Assembly: GCA_018340805.1 (NCBI GenBank)
Contig: JACMZG010000008.1
Span: 79,162,541 to 79,226,540, forward strand
Direction of reading: 5' to 3'
Source of the DNA: Microvelia longipes
Taxonomy: Eukaryota > Arthropoda > Insecta > Hemiptera > Veliidae
Length of the DNA stretch: 64,000 nucleotides
Within the stretch, counting starts at the first letter, position 1. Each line of letters opens with the position of its first letter. A model generated the notes under the pieces. It was not told the origin of the DNA. It saw only the letters and a list, made by a program, of their open reading frames with translations, and did no database searches. Below, piece after piece: positions 36,201-43,944 of the stretch. Position numbers and translations under genes: made by a program.

Positions 36201-39018
36201 ATGCTACCAGGCCCCTTATCACTGTGATATTCAACCTTATTCCTCCCTTTAGTAGTACAAGTCTTTTTTTAACGTAAGGTTATTAATAATTTTTCTGAGG
36301 CCAATCACTACCAACTCTTTTGACATCAAAATCCAGCATACTATTGCAAGTATAATTGGAGGTGCCTCATTATTACCAATATTTCGTTTTTTTAACAGAA
36401 ACTAATTTACAGACCGAACGTAAACTGCAGAGACAGGTTTCCTAGTTCAAATAGCAACCTATCTATAATCAACCTATCTGTATAAAATAATAAAGTCTTG
36501 ATTACTGTAAAATTAAAACTTACTCAGCGATGATAGAGAATTCAAGTTTCCATTTTCGTGGATCCACAGGATCTCTTTTTGCTATCAATGTGGCACAATT
36601 CAATGATACGTTTTGAAATATAAATCCAGGTTTGACCAAAAAATTATACCAGGTAACACCATCAAACTAAAAATTATATCAGGTAACACAATCAAACTAA
36701 AAATTATACCAGGTAACACTATCAAACTATAAAGTATACCCGGTAACTCCTTTAAACTTAAAACTATACCAGGTAACACCATCAACCTAAAAATTATTAT
36801 TTTCAGTGTGATTTAAAGAGGATTTAACAGGGATAAACTTTCAAGGCCTATTTATTAATAAAAAGAGGTCCGCAAGTTGGGCGAATTTCCCTCGGATTCA
36901 TGCTTCTTGCTCAACAATCTAGGCCTTACTTGAGTTTCCAGTTTTATGCGATATGACCAAAGCAATTGCATTATGAACTTCTTATAAAAAGGAAATTCGC
37001 ATATGAATTTTACAGGATAGATGGTTATCATTCAATCATAAATTTTTCACTGCAATTTTAGCGTTTATTGCTACATATCGCTAATTAGGTATATTATTTG
37101 ATAATAAGCTTGGTCTTCTTTTCTGTTAATCACAATTAAATCAATTAATTATTAATAACATATTTAATTTTTCAATTTTAAATAATATAAAAACAAAAAA
37201 TGGGTGATTAAATTACACTTGTCTTGCCTTTTGTTTTGGTTTGAGTAAAGTCTTTTCAATTTGCTTATCACTTCTATTTGATTACAAATTAAATGTGTTT
37301 ACCTACACTTGTTAATTTATTACGAGTAGACGCATAATTATGACGAATAATAGTTTCCTCGTCTACACGGTTTTGAACACCAAGTTGAATCTTAGACACT
37401 GATTTTACTCTGTTTAGACGGGGGTTCAACCCGGTGTTGAACACGATATCGAAACCGATAATTTGTAGGTTGAATTCCTATAATGTGTCGTGAAGACACT
37501 TATAGGAATAAGTGTACTTATACGTTGTACGTTGTACTTATACACAACGGAGTTGAACCCGGGGTCCAAAATCAGGTTATTTCAATAATTATTATTACTT
37601 ACAATTTCTTAGGTTATTTAATAAACATATGAATTTATTTACATTTTCCTTATGATATTTAATCAAAATATTGATATAGCAGCACTATGCTGTCTGCTTT
37701 CGAAATATTAATAGTAAAATAAATGCATTCTTTAGCTCTGATTTAAGTCGCGGTTTGCTGTAATAAACGCTACTTATGATATTGGTTCTTCGCCTCCTAA
37801 TAAAAGCAGTTTATTTTCTTTTTCTGTTGTTCCTTGCCGCATGTTCCTCATTTAATAACAACACTAATTTGTAGGTTGAAGCAATTATAATTATAAATAG
37901 CGGACACAAAATAAGGAAAGAATAATTCATGTTTTTAAAAATATTCAAAATACAAAGTAGAATACAAAACAGATACGAATAATTGCAAACATGTTGATTT
38001 TGAAGAATGGCCAACCTACACAATCAAAATATTCCCTAAGAAAATATCAATCTTTATTTAAATTTAAGCTATTTTTTTAGAATTGTTTCATTGATAAAAC
38101 ATTTTTATTAGTATATTTTATTTATACTCTAAAATTTTTACTGTTCAGTTTTGTTTGTATTTTTATAACAATTTTTGGTTTATTTACTAGGTTTTATTTA
38201 TTCATCATTCTACTTTACTAAAATGTGATTTACAAATGTCTGCCAATACTAATGAAGTATAAAAGTACATAATTATGTTTAAGAACTGGCTAGTTTTAAA
38301 TAAAAACAGAAGAAAAAAACTTGAAGATACATTAGGATAACTAATGAGAAGAGGTTTTAACTTTTAAGTAGAGTATAGGTGTTGAATCCCGGGTTGAACC
38401 CCTACCGTGTAAACCTTGTGGGGTTTAACCCCGAAAACAATGATAGGTGTTAAACCCAGTATTCAACACATCGTGTAGACAAGGTAATAGTAGATATTAA
38501 CGATCTTTTTTTAATACCCCACAGATATCTTAACCATAGAGCTTCAAGCAGCAAAGCCTGTTTTTATTATAATTTCTTAAAAATCAAAATCTATGATAAA
38601 TAATAAATTATACTACTTGATTACATAAGAAGTGTTATTCATTTGATTATTAAAGTAAGCAAATAAAATATTATATGCGACAAGGCAGAAATGGAAATAA
38701 CAATGAAACGTATAGTGTATTTGTCATGCTCAGCTCCGCCTCGGCAGTCAAATTGTAAATTAACTCCCTTGGCTTCGCCGCTACAGGTATGTCTAATAGC
38801 CTACCTTTTCCTCCGTCATGGGAAAAAGGTAGGCATGGGGTATAAAGTTTTTACATCAGCAAAGTTCTTCTTTTTGCCTAATTTAGTATATTACAATTAT
38901 TTCATGAACGTACCTTGTTGTCCTGGTAACCTCTTAATTTAGATTCTTGTATGGTACACTTGCAGTTGACATAAGACACAACCCCAAGTCCTATAAAGAG
39001 AGTTGTTAGCAGTTGCAT
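20555..39018 (-). CDS. Lipocalin-like secreted protein, copy 3 (5 exons, 250 aa)
   Basis: Exons are 38914-39018, 36524-36666, 25940-26022, 22916-23014 and 20555-20877, with GT..AG borders, phases 0, 2, 1, 1 and no stop in the joined frame. The signal peptide is about residues 1-18 (MQLLTTLFIGLGVVSYVN). FDGVTWYNF is at residues 36-44. Cysteines lie at 21, 59, 125, 140, 173 and 192. FNSR is at 153-156 and NKIDLSSLTFWDNTYCPT at 177-194. By analogy with ApoD, Cys21-Cys140 and Cys59-Cys192 could be the two lipocalin disulphides (inference). Residues 195-250 form a Val/Ala/Thr/Gly-rich tail outside the usual lipocalin length. Intron 2 (10.5 kb) contains a whole BEL/Pao element on the opposite strand, yet the splice sites are intact. 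It is closely related to copy 4. Confidence 0.8.
21045..21115. repeat. (TA)n microsatellite in copy 3, intron 4
   Basis: A TA run next to a short (CA)n run. A second TA-rich tract lies at 21225-21320. Neither is present in the equivalent intron of copy 4. Confidence 0.93.
21225..21320. repeat. (TA)n tract in copy 3, intron 4
   Basis: TA-rich simple sequence interrupted by AATATA units. Confidence 0.9.
22672..22892. mobile_element. MITE of about 220 bp with 20-bp TIRs
   Basis: The left end TATGCAACAAGGGATGAAAG is inverted at the right end (CTTTCATCCCTTGTTGCATA). The interior holds about three iterations of a GC-rich motif (CTCCCTCGGCAAGCC...GGAGCTAA). The element is absent from the paralogous intron of copy 4. 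A related end (TATGCGACAAGGCAG) occurs near 38676 and 52489. Confidence 0.75.
23070..23268. mobile_element. Foldback MITE of about 200 bp in copy 3, intron 3
   Basis: Long near-perfect inverted arms (about 39 bp perfect, core ACACAAAAGTCCTTTATTTT, more than 60 bp with mismatches) enclose an AT-rich loop. It is missing from copy 4 at the same place. The loop and the start of the right arm contain the hammerhead-like fold at 23171-23209. Confidence 0.82.
23171..23209 (+). ncRNA. Hammerhead-ribozyme-like fold inside the foldback MITE
   Basis: Stem I AACT/AGTT (23171-23174 and 23206-23209); core CTGATGA (23175-23181); stem II GACT/AGTC (23183-23186 and 23194-23197) with loop AATTTTT; core GAA (23198-23200); stem III AG/CT (23201-23204); T23205 at the expected cleavage position. 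As at 19433, one extra T (23182) sits before stem II. The three helices and both core boxes are in the correct order for a type I hammerhead with a minimal stem III. Activity is not shown by sequence alone. Confidence 0.42.
24200..24335. repeat. Dispersed repeat, related to 39745-39860 in inverted orientation
   Basis: Shared segments include ACAAAGTTGTCTGTCT, a (TG)n run, the complement of TATGATGATAACAGAC and a GGGAGCTA-type motif. Part of it also occurs at 40390-40415. No coding capacity. Class unknown. Confidence 0.5.
26131..27387. mobile_element. TIR element of about 1.26 kb with clustered GTTACTCCC motifs
   Basis: The left end (CCTTCCTTAGATTGTTACTC) and the inverted right end (CTTCTTTAGATAGTTACTTC) form imperfect TIRs. 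Within about 290 bp of the left end and 85 bp of the right end, GTTACTCCC-like motifs occur repeatedly in both orientations. Such subterminal iterated motifs are typical of transposase-binding sites in DNA transposons. The interior is AT-rich with no recognisable transposase. It lies in intron 2 of copy 3, left of the BEL element. Confidence 0.62.
27501..28268 (+). repeat. 5' LTR of the BEL/Pao element
   Basis: 768 bp, TG...CA ends, followed by a leader starting TAAAGGACCTTCGAGCCAGG that probably holds the primer-binding site. It differs from the 3' LTR by scattered single-base indels and a few substitutions. Confidence 0.92.
28269..29324 (+). other. 5' leader of the BEL/Pao element
   Basis: About 1 kb of AT-rich sequence between the 5' LTR and the first ATG of gag. 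No open frame of note. BEL elements usually have a shorter leader, but nothing else is recognisable here. Confidence 0.6.
29325..30710 (+). pseudogene. BEL/Pao Gag region (DUF1759-like), frame-broken
   Basis: It starts at ATG 29325 (MAGKESVKESS). The first frame (152 codons) is a charged N-terminal region. After a break near 29783 the capsid-like part follows (29864-30148): LPDIKLIKFDGQRTAWKQF, then FHYLRTSLKGAASAKI and AWKILTDAYDN, the DUF1759 pattern of Pao Gag proteins. A second break near 30130 leads into TFKPSTEQLIEITCQIAESV and an Asn/Ser-rich segment with a stop near 30553. Single-base changes rather than large deletions account for the breaks. Confidence 0.82.
30724..30960 (+). pseudogene. 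BEL/Pao zinc-knuckle segment of Gag-Pol
   Basis: Cysteine/histidine clusters (CFNCLYSSHSTKDC and CRFCNSRTHHSLLH) follow an upstream CPIC...H...C cluster. This is the nucleic-acid-binding region between Gag and protease. The frame ends at 30958-30960; the protease continues in another overlapping frame from 30927. Confidence 0.8.
30927..31570 (+). pseudogene. BEL/Pao aspartic protease (DUF1758), frame-broken
   Basis: LALDSGSQFSIIT (about 31015-31055) is the active site of the retropepsin-like DUF1758 domain. A stop near 31208 and a frame break separate it from DFLLGADLF...PKLIGTVFGYVVMGKV (31310-31430), the conserved end of the same domain. A second break at about 31550 leads into the linker to RT. 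Confidence 0.82.
31545..32875 (+). pseudogene. BEL/Pao reverse transcriptase and peptidase A17 region, frame-broken
   Basis: 31545-31781 has HYRLPTGRYVVRLPFK (pre-RT linker). 31860-31900 has RVVFDASA, an early RT motif. 32004-32207 has DLVKMFRQIVVDPQDRKYQ and TYGQGPAP. 32231 begins MYVDDLATGC, the YVDD catalytic box of Pao RTs. ILGLQWDP...TKRDILSTISRIYDPLGLLSP (32440-32580) is the A17-annotated region, and FGDASELAYCAAAY (32768-32810) starts RNase H. Breaks fall near 31781, 31910, 32205 and 32875. Confidence 0.88.
32881..33837 (+). pseudogene. BEL/Pao RNase H and integrase zinc-binding region
   Basis: IPRLELCAALLATKL (start) and FFSDSTIVLGWL carry the RNase H motifs. WSHVRSEDNPSDLGSRG is the Pao-typical end of this domain. 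RVGGRI...HPYIIPAKSNLARLIVRYYH...HPGPSLLITILR...FWIIGARN is the H2C2-type integrase N-terminal domain. The frame stops at 33837 before the two cysteines are complete; integrase continues in another frame. Confidence 0.88.
33963..34850 (+). pseudogene. BEL/Pao integrase core and DUF5641 C terminus
   Basis: A long open frame of 295 codons. The first catalytic Asp lies just upstream in another frame (KVGVDYAGPF, about 33911-33940). CIFVCLASKAVHIEAV, IWSDNGKNFVGA (second Asp) and HMGGIWEAGVKSAKK (Glu) are intact. DRWQLVVQRTQYFWKRW and VVIQ/GRIVEV-type motifs near the end belong to the DUF5641 domain of BEL/Pao polyproteins. It ends at a TAG at 34848-34850. Confidence 0.9.
34851..35142 (+). other. 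3' untranslated region of the BEL/Pao element
   Basis: AT-rich, no gene. A weak purine-rich stretch (GGTAGGCGG, 35131-35139) just before the 3' LTR may be the polypurine tract. Confidence 0.55.
35143..35922 (+). repeat. 3' LTR of the BEL/Pao element
   Basis: 780 bp, homologous end to end with 27501-28268. It is followed by TAAAC, the target duplication. Confidence 0.92.
36640..36800. repeat. Tandemly repeated 3' splice site/exon 2 start of copy 3
   Basis: A unit of about 31-32 bp (TACCAGGTAACACCATCAAA followed by CTAAAAATTA) occurs five times. Only the first, at the exon edge, is in the gene model; the rest lie upstream in intron 1 on the minus strand. Each unit carries the TAG acceptor and the first codons of exon 2. 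A similar run of three units is at 48836-48920 in copy 4. Confidence 0.8.
37350..38490. mobile_element. TIR-like element of about 1.14 kb with GTTGAAC subterminal motifs
   Basis: GTCTACAC at 37361-37368 is mirrored by GTGTAGAC at 38473-38480. Next to both, (G)GTT(G/T)AA(A/C)AC(C)-type motifs recur many times within about 200 bp at the left end and 110 bp at the right. The interior is AT-rich with no transposase. It lies in intron 1 of copy 3, and copy 4 does not have it. Confidence 0.58.
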
Positions 39019-39093
39019 GTTCCTTACTTACTGACGTCTTTAATTAGCTTTACAATGTTGTTCTAAAACTAGATTCTAACTTTAATGTTTCCG

Positions 39094-39102
39094 CTATATA
39101 TG
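39094..39102 (-). promoter_or_regulatory. TATA box candidate for lipocalin-like copy 3
   Basis: CATATATAG on the minus strand, 76 bp upstream of the ATG. The surrounding sequence is conserved in copy 4 (53060-53070), where a minisatellite separates it from the ATG. Confidence 0.6.
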
Positions 39103-39354
39103 GTTTTAGTACTGGATGATAGTCAATAATTATAGACAAATCAATAACTGCGCGCCTAAGTATTTGCCGTATTTAATATATATTAAGTGCGAGTATTTAG
39201 TATATGATATTTAATATATTAAATATCAATAAATTTTTCATAAGTCAATAAATAAAATCAACACTGATATTTTGTTTGAAAACAAATGTTATTATGTAAA
39301 TAGAAAGTATTAGCGTGGCACAACACCGACCAGTTGTTTAAATGAAGTTAGCTT

Positions 39355-39475
39355 TTACAAAACTTAGCAGTTAACACTCAGCAGTTCGCTAAATGCAGTT
39401 AGCAGTTAAAATCACATAGAAGTTGGCTAAATGCAGTAAGCAGTTACAGAACAGCATAGCAGATAACACTTAGGA
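39355..39475. repeat. Degenerate tandem repeat upstream of copy 3
   Basis: Units of about 25 bp with the core TTAGCAGTTAACACT/GGCTAAATGCAG repeat about five times. The same repeat, longer, stands upstream of copy 4 (53298-53477), so it was part of the duplicated block. Confidence 0.75.
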
Positions 39476-39498
39476 GTTAAAATAGGACGCCTATAGCC

Positions 39499-39562
39499 TC
39501 TTGGCCGCAACGTGTCGTCGGCGCTAGGGCCCGACGACACGTTGTTGTGGCTTTGCGGCCAC
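39499..39562. repeat. GC-rich hairpin
   Basis: AACGTGTCGTCGG and CCGACGACACGTT form a perfect 13-bp inverted repeat around a loop of about 9 bases, extended outward with mismatches (GGCCGCA.../...TGCGGCC). It marks where homology between the upstream regions of copies 3 and 4 stops, so it may be the end of an inserted element. Confidence 0.7.
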
Positions 39563-41156
39563 ACATTTTTGTCCTACATCAGTTTATTATATTACGTTTA
39601 TAAAAGTGACAAACTATCACAATTTATGATACTTTTTAAATGTATTAGTAAAAAAACTGGCACAGGATACCTCGAAACTTTTCCTCATCTCACCAGATTA
39701 AAAAAAATATTTTCTAAATAGCACAACTACAACGGCAGACTGATTTTTGTAAAAAGTTTCAACTCTATACTCTGGGAGCTATGATGATAACAGACACACA
39801 CAAACAGACAGACAACTTTGTAAACTACGCAGAAGGTCTTAAAAACACCTAAACCGGATAATTCATTATATATGTCCATAATAAAAACCAGAACTTATAC
39901 CGATAATAATGTGCAACCGTTATTCTTTCAATTGTCTCTTCGAAAAACTTAAGGTAATCATGTTATGTGCATAACAAAATACTTTTTGGGTTATATGCAT
40001 TTAGCAGTTGAATAAGTAAACCATTTAAAGTATTACTTGTATATCTTCTAAATACATTATTCAATTAAATGCTTTGTTCCACAAATGAGTGTCGTACATT
40101 TGATTAAAATCCAAAGAGTGTGCGTTATATTTCGTACAGTGGGTTTTACGAAAATCAATACTTCAGGGGTTGAAAAAAAATATGAAACTCCTAATTTAGG
40201 CTTTGTACCCCTTTTTGAATATAATAAAATATACATACATATGAAAGTAGTAGGAATTATTAGACTGTAGTGTAATGCAAAAGAGCAATTTACTGTATTA
40301 TACTCATGTAAACTTTCTTAATATTCGGGAAAAACCAACTAGACTCCTTGATTGATGTTTGCACCAAGTGTCAACTTTGGCATAAACAGTGGGGGTTATG
40401 ATGATAACAGACTCAAACGATTTAAGAATTCCATTTTTGATAGTCAAATTTTTGACTATCAAATATATGATAGTCATAAATCATAAATATATGAGTTATA
40501 TTTATGATTGCTTTATGATTAGCAATCATAAAGCACAGCTTGAGAAACGCCAGATAGACAAAAACATCACAAAGAAATTTCTTGTAGTTACAGCTGTTAA
40601 CAACTTCTATTTTTTTGTAGTCCTTAAAGGTATAATAATTAATTTGTTGCTTGATAAATAAAATATTTGCTGAGCGAAGCTCGGGTATCACTGAGACGTG
40701 AAGAAATAATAAGTGAAAATAAAGCTATATTCCGATTAATATCTATAATAATAGTATATTATGCTACTAGGCAGCAAAATGGAATTTTGCAAACGAGTTT
40801 TTATATTAGCCCCCGGGCCGAAGGCGAGGGCAGGCTATTGAAATTACCTGCCGAGCTGACTTTTACTGCGAGAGGAAAAGCCGAGTCAGGCAAATGGCGA
40901 TTTGCCTGCAGAGGCAGAGCCGATGCAGACAAATGCTTGAACAAGTCAGCAATGTTTCCTTTGCTGCATAGTAGCATATATTATTTTATCTACTTCCGGC
41001 AGAAAAAAATATACAAGACTTAATTATTCTTCTAAATATAACCTTTAATTTGGCAGTAAGACTGTTTTAAAGTTGATGCAATACTTAAAACATCAGGTGG
41101 CGTGCGGTCCAATAATTCATCAATGTTTCTATGTTCATTCTCTTTATTATTTATCT
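39563..41156. other. Intergenic spacer with repeats, no gene
   Basis: It holds a dispersed repeat (39745-39860, also at 24200-24335), a cluster of palindromes (40430-40540) and an unusually GC-rich stretch (40800-40935). The open frames here (for example 40389-40661 and 40667-41023) show no domain, and the two strands are open together over the palindromes. Confidence 0.55.
40430..40540. repeat. Palindrome cluster
   Basis: TTGATAGTCAAA is inverted next to itself (TTTGACTATCAA), and TTTATGATTGCT pairs with AGCAATCATAAA a few bases later. Several ATAGTCATAAATCAT variants lie between them. Confidence 0.75.
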
Positions 41157-42030
41157 ATACGACACACGGCTAAAATCAATGACAGCGCGCCAAAAATCTG
41201 CGAGAGAAAGAATTCTATTGGTTCAGACCGACCACGCTCTTTCTCCTTCCACCTCATGCCGACCTCGGAATAAAAAAATACCTTTTTTCGTAAATAAAAT
41301 CATAAAAAGGCAACACTGGTTGTAAATATTTGTAACCTCCATATTGATCTGTATGAGTTCGTTTCGTTTCATTCGAATCTGTTGAGTTGTAATATGATCT
41401 GAGTGCCTATATTTGACGCATGGGCATTGATGTATTCTTCAAGCATTTCTTGCTATTTGAATACAGCGCAGGGTCTGTGGTCTGACAACCAAAAGACAGC
41501 ATTTTTTTTAAATGCCATGTCTTTCAATAGATGACAGTTTCGACTTCTTTAAGTCATGAATGCATATTGTGTCATATTATTTTTATAATATGAAACAATA
41601 CGCATTCAATTATACAAAATTGACAAAGAAAACAGTTTGTTATGGGAAAAATTAATTATAGCTGACGATTTATTTAAATCGTCAAACTTTTATCATAGAA
41701 CTATTATGATCCATTGCATTACGTGATTACCAACTCAAACTCCACTTAATTCATACTTCCCGAACAAATTTAAAGCAACACTTAGTTGTTAAATTGATAA
41801 AATACAACAATATTCCTACTTTAAAAGTAAATAAATAATTTTTAAAAGTAAAAATAATACGATATCAAATAAAAACAAAAAATAAAATTCAAAACATAAC
41901 CTGACTTTCAGTGTTGCCAGAGTAGAAATGTTTTTTGTTACTTAAAAGAAGGGATTTTTTAATAAAAAAAGAGGGTTGAAAGCATTGAGATTTTGGCGGG
42001 CTGTCAATTGATTTTAGCCGTGTGTCGTAT
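41157..42030. mobile_element. TIR element of about 870 bp
   Basis: The left end ATACGACACACGGCTAAAAT followed by CAATGACAGC is matched by the inverted right end (GCTGTCAATTGATTTTAGCC, then GTGTGTCGTAT). No transposase frame. A second, truncated copy is at 18120-19250, and two short MITEs (460-614 and 20098-20240) share the terminal motif. A TA target duplication is possible but not certain. Confidence 0.75.
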
Positions 42031-42433
42031 TATAATTCATTATGATTATTAGCAACTTTTCGTTTGTTTATAAAAGTTATTGTTTATATACGTTTTATAT
42101 TACCTACTGCCTTTATTTAAACAAAGTAATTAAACAAAAAATATAAAAAAAAAACCGATGACACAAATTTGACAACTCATGTAAAAAATTAAAACAACCG
42201 TATATATCAGGGTTGCCAACTTATTTTTTTAAAATTATATATAATTTTTGTAACAAATTTAATACTTGTATTATATAACTATTTATACGTAATATATTGT
42301 ATTATTAAATAAATGTATAAAAAACAGCTAAAAGAACCGTTCTGACAAAGTGAAGAACACTCAATTTACTTAATAACCTGCAACATAATAACCTCAAATA
42401 GTTACATTCTTGAAAAACTATAATAGAAGAGCA

Positions 42434-42879
42434 CACTGAATACACGAAAAGCCGGTTGACTGGTGCAACTAAGTAATGCTGCCACCTAACAAATACAATT
42501 TTCTAAAAAAGTTGCAATACTTCCGGTTGCTGAATATTATGTTCTATTATTAATTAATTATTGATTATTCATAAAATACTAATATAAATATCGGTGCATT
42601 ACAATATTTTAAGCATTTTAAATTGTAGTTTAACGTATTTTTAAAATTATATATAAAAAGTAGTCCTCGTCAACTAAATGTAGATTCTGTATTCCGCTAC
42701 CCTTTGCCATCTAAGACCAGTTTTATTTAATACTCAGCAGGTTTTAAGTTATTATATTTTGTTCTTACGATCTTTCTTCATTAATAGATATTTATGACAA
42801 AATATTTAAAATAATGTTTGTTGTCAGGTTGCAGCATTACTTAGTTTTGCACCAGTCAACCGGCTTTCGTGTTACAGTG
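42434..42879. mobile_element. MITE of 446 bp with TIRs of about 45 bp
   Basis: The left TIR begins CACTG and includes AGCCGGTTGACTGGTGCAAC. The right TIR is the inverse, ending ...CGTGTTACAGTG. The interior (about 350 bp) is AT-rich without a gene. Confidence 0.78.
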
Positions 42880-43944
42880 GAATTACATTGTGTTTACGGT
42901 CCTGTGCTCCTCTATATATAGTATTATTTCTAAGGTTACATTCTCCTCCTAGGGAGTTTTGACTTTTTACCATCATATTTAAATGTACTATAACTCCCTA
43001 GGCGGTTTTGTGTTACCAAGCCATTTTCCCGTACTGTTTTTAAATATTTTTTTAGCAGTAGGCAAAATTTTTCAGCTTAAAAACAGTTCGGCAATGAGCA
43101 ATTTTGCAGCCGTAAGTAGATAAAAAAATGTAATTATCCTAGTTAGGAATCACTTTTGAACCCATTTTCAGACAAAAATATCAATGATGCTAACTATTTA
43201 TTTGGAAGAGGGGCTATTAATCACTTGAAGTATTGATCGCGGTAGTGAGAAGCATGGTTTTCAAGTGTACAATTTTATCTCTTCTAAAATATGTCTGTAG
43301 CATACATTTTTAAATGTTATTATTTAAGCAATTTAACAGGACTGATTGAAACTTAATACACCTGAATGTAACGTCAAATATTTTTCTAACCAGTTAGGTC
43401 CTTTTACGGTTTCATTCTTTGAAATTTTACTTTGACAAACCTGAGCCCCAGTGAAAGTACATATATTCTTCTCATTACGGCACTGCAGCTGAAAGTCGAT
43501 ATTTTATATGTCTTGTGGAGGTATCTACTATTCTGATTTTATTAGCCTTATTTAGCCCTACCGAGAGAAAAACCAAAAGCAAACTCGACATTTCTGTGCA
43601 TAAACCCATGTTACAGCCCTGAACTGAAAGTCTGAGCTCCACAGGTTACTTAGGAATTCCAAAACGTTATTTGTGCACCGCAACACGGTAAATCCGGTTT
43701 CTAACTGTTTAAACGTTTGCTCAAACAACTCAATGTCATTCCAACTCTTAACCGACATCCCTTTACGGGAAAAGAGACTTTCCAGATTTCGCCTTCTCTC
43801 AGTTTATATTTTTATGAATACAGTGGTAATGAATGACTTTTAATAATAGCAGCTTACAATCAAAAATTTATTTATTTTACTTGTAACAAATGTATTCTGC
43901 ATGCTACTACTAATCAAGAAGGATCCCTAGTGGGCTAATCCAAT
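42880..43944. other. Intergenic spacer between copies 3 and 4
   Basis: A short inverted repeat around ACTCCCTAGG lies at about 42945-43015. From about 43780 on the sequence is homologous to the 3' flank of copy 3 (20390-20550). No gene is recognised; the open frame at 43558-43758 has no domain. Confidence 0.55.
43867..43872 (-). terminator. Poly(A) signal candidate, copy 4
   Basis: AATAAA on the minus strand, 73 bp downstream of the stop codon of copy 4, at the position conserved with copy 3. Confidence 0.55.

Noticed and set aside
36600..36785. 61-codon minus-strand frame with repeated LPGIIFSL units
   Set aside because: It is the wrong frame of exon 2 plus the tandemly repeated splice-site region.
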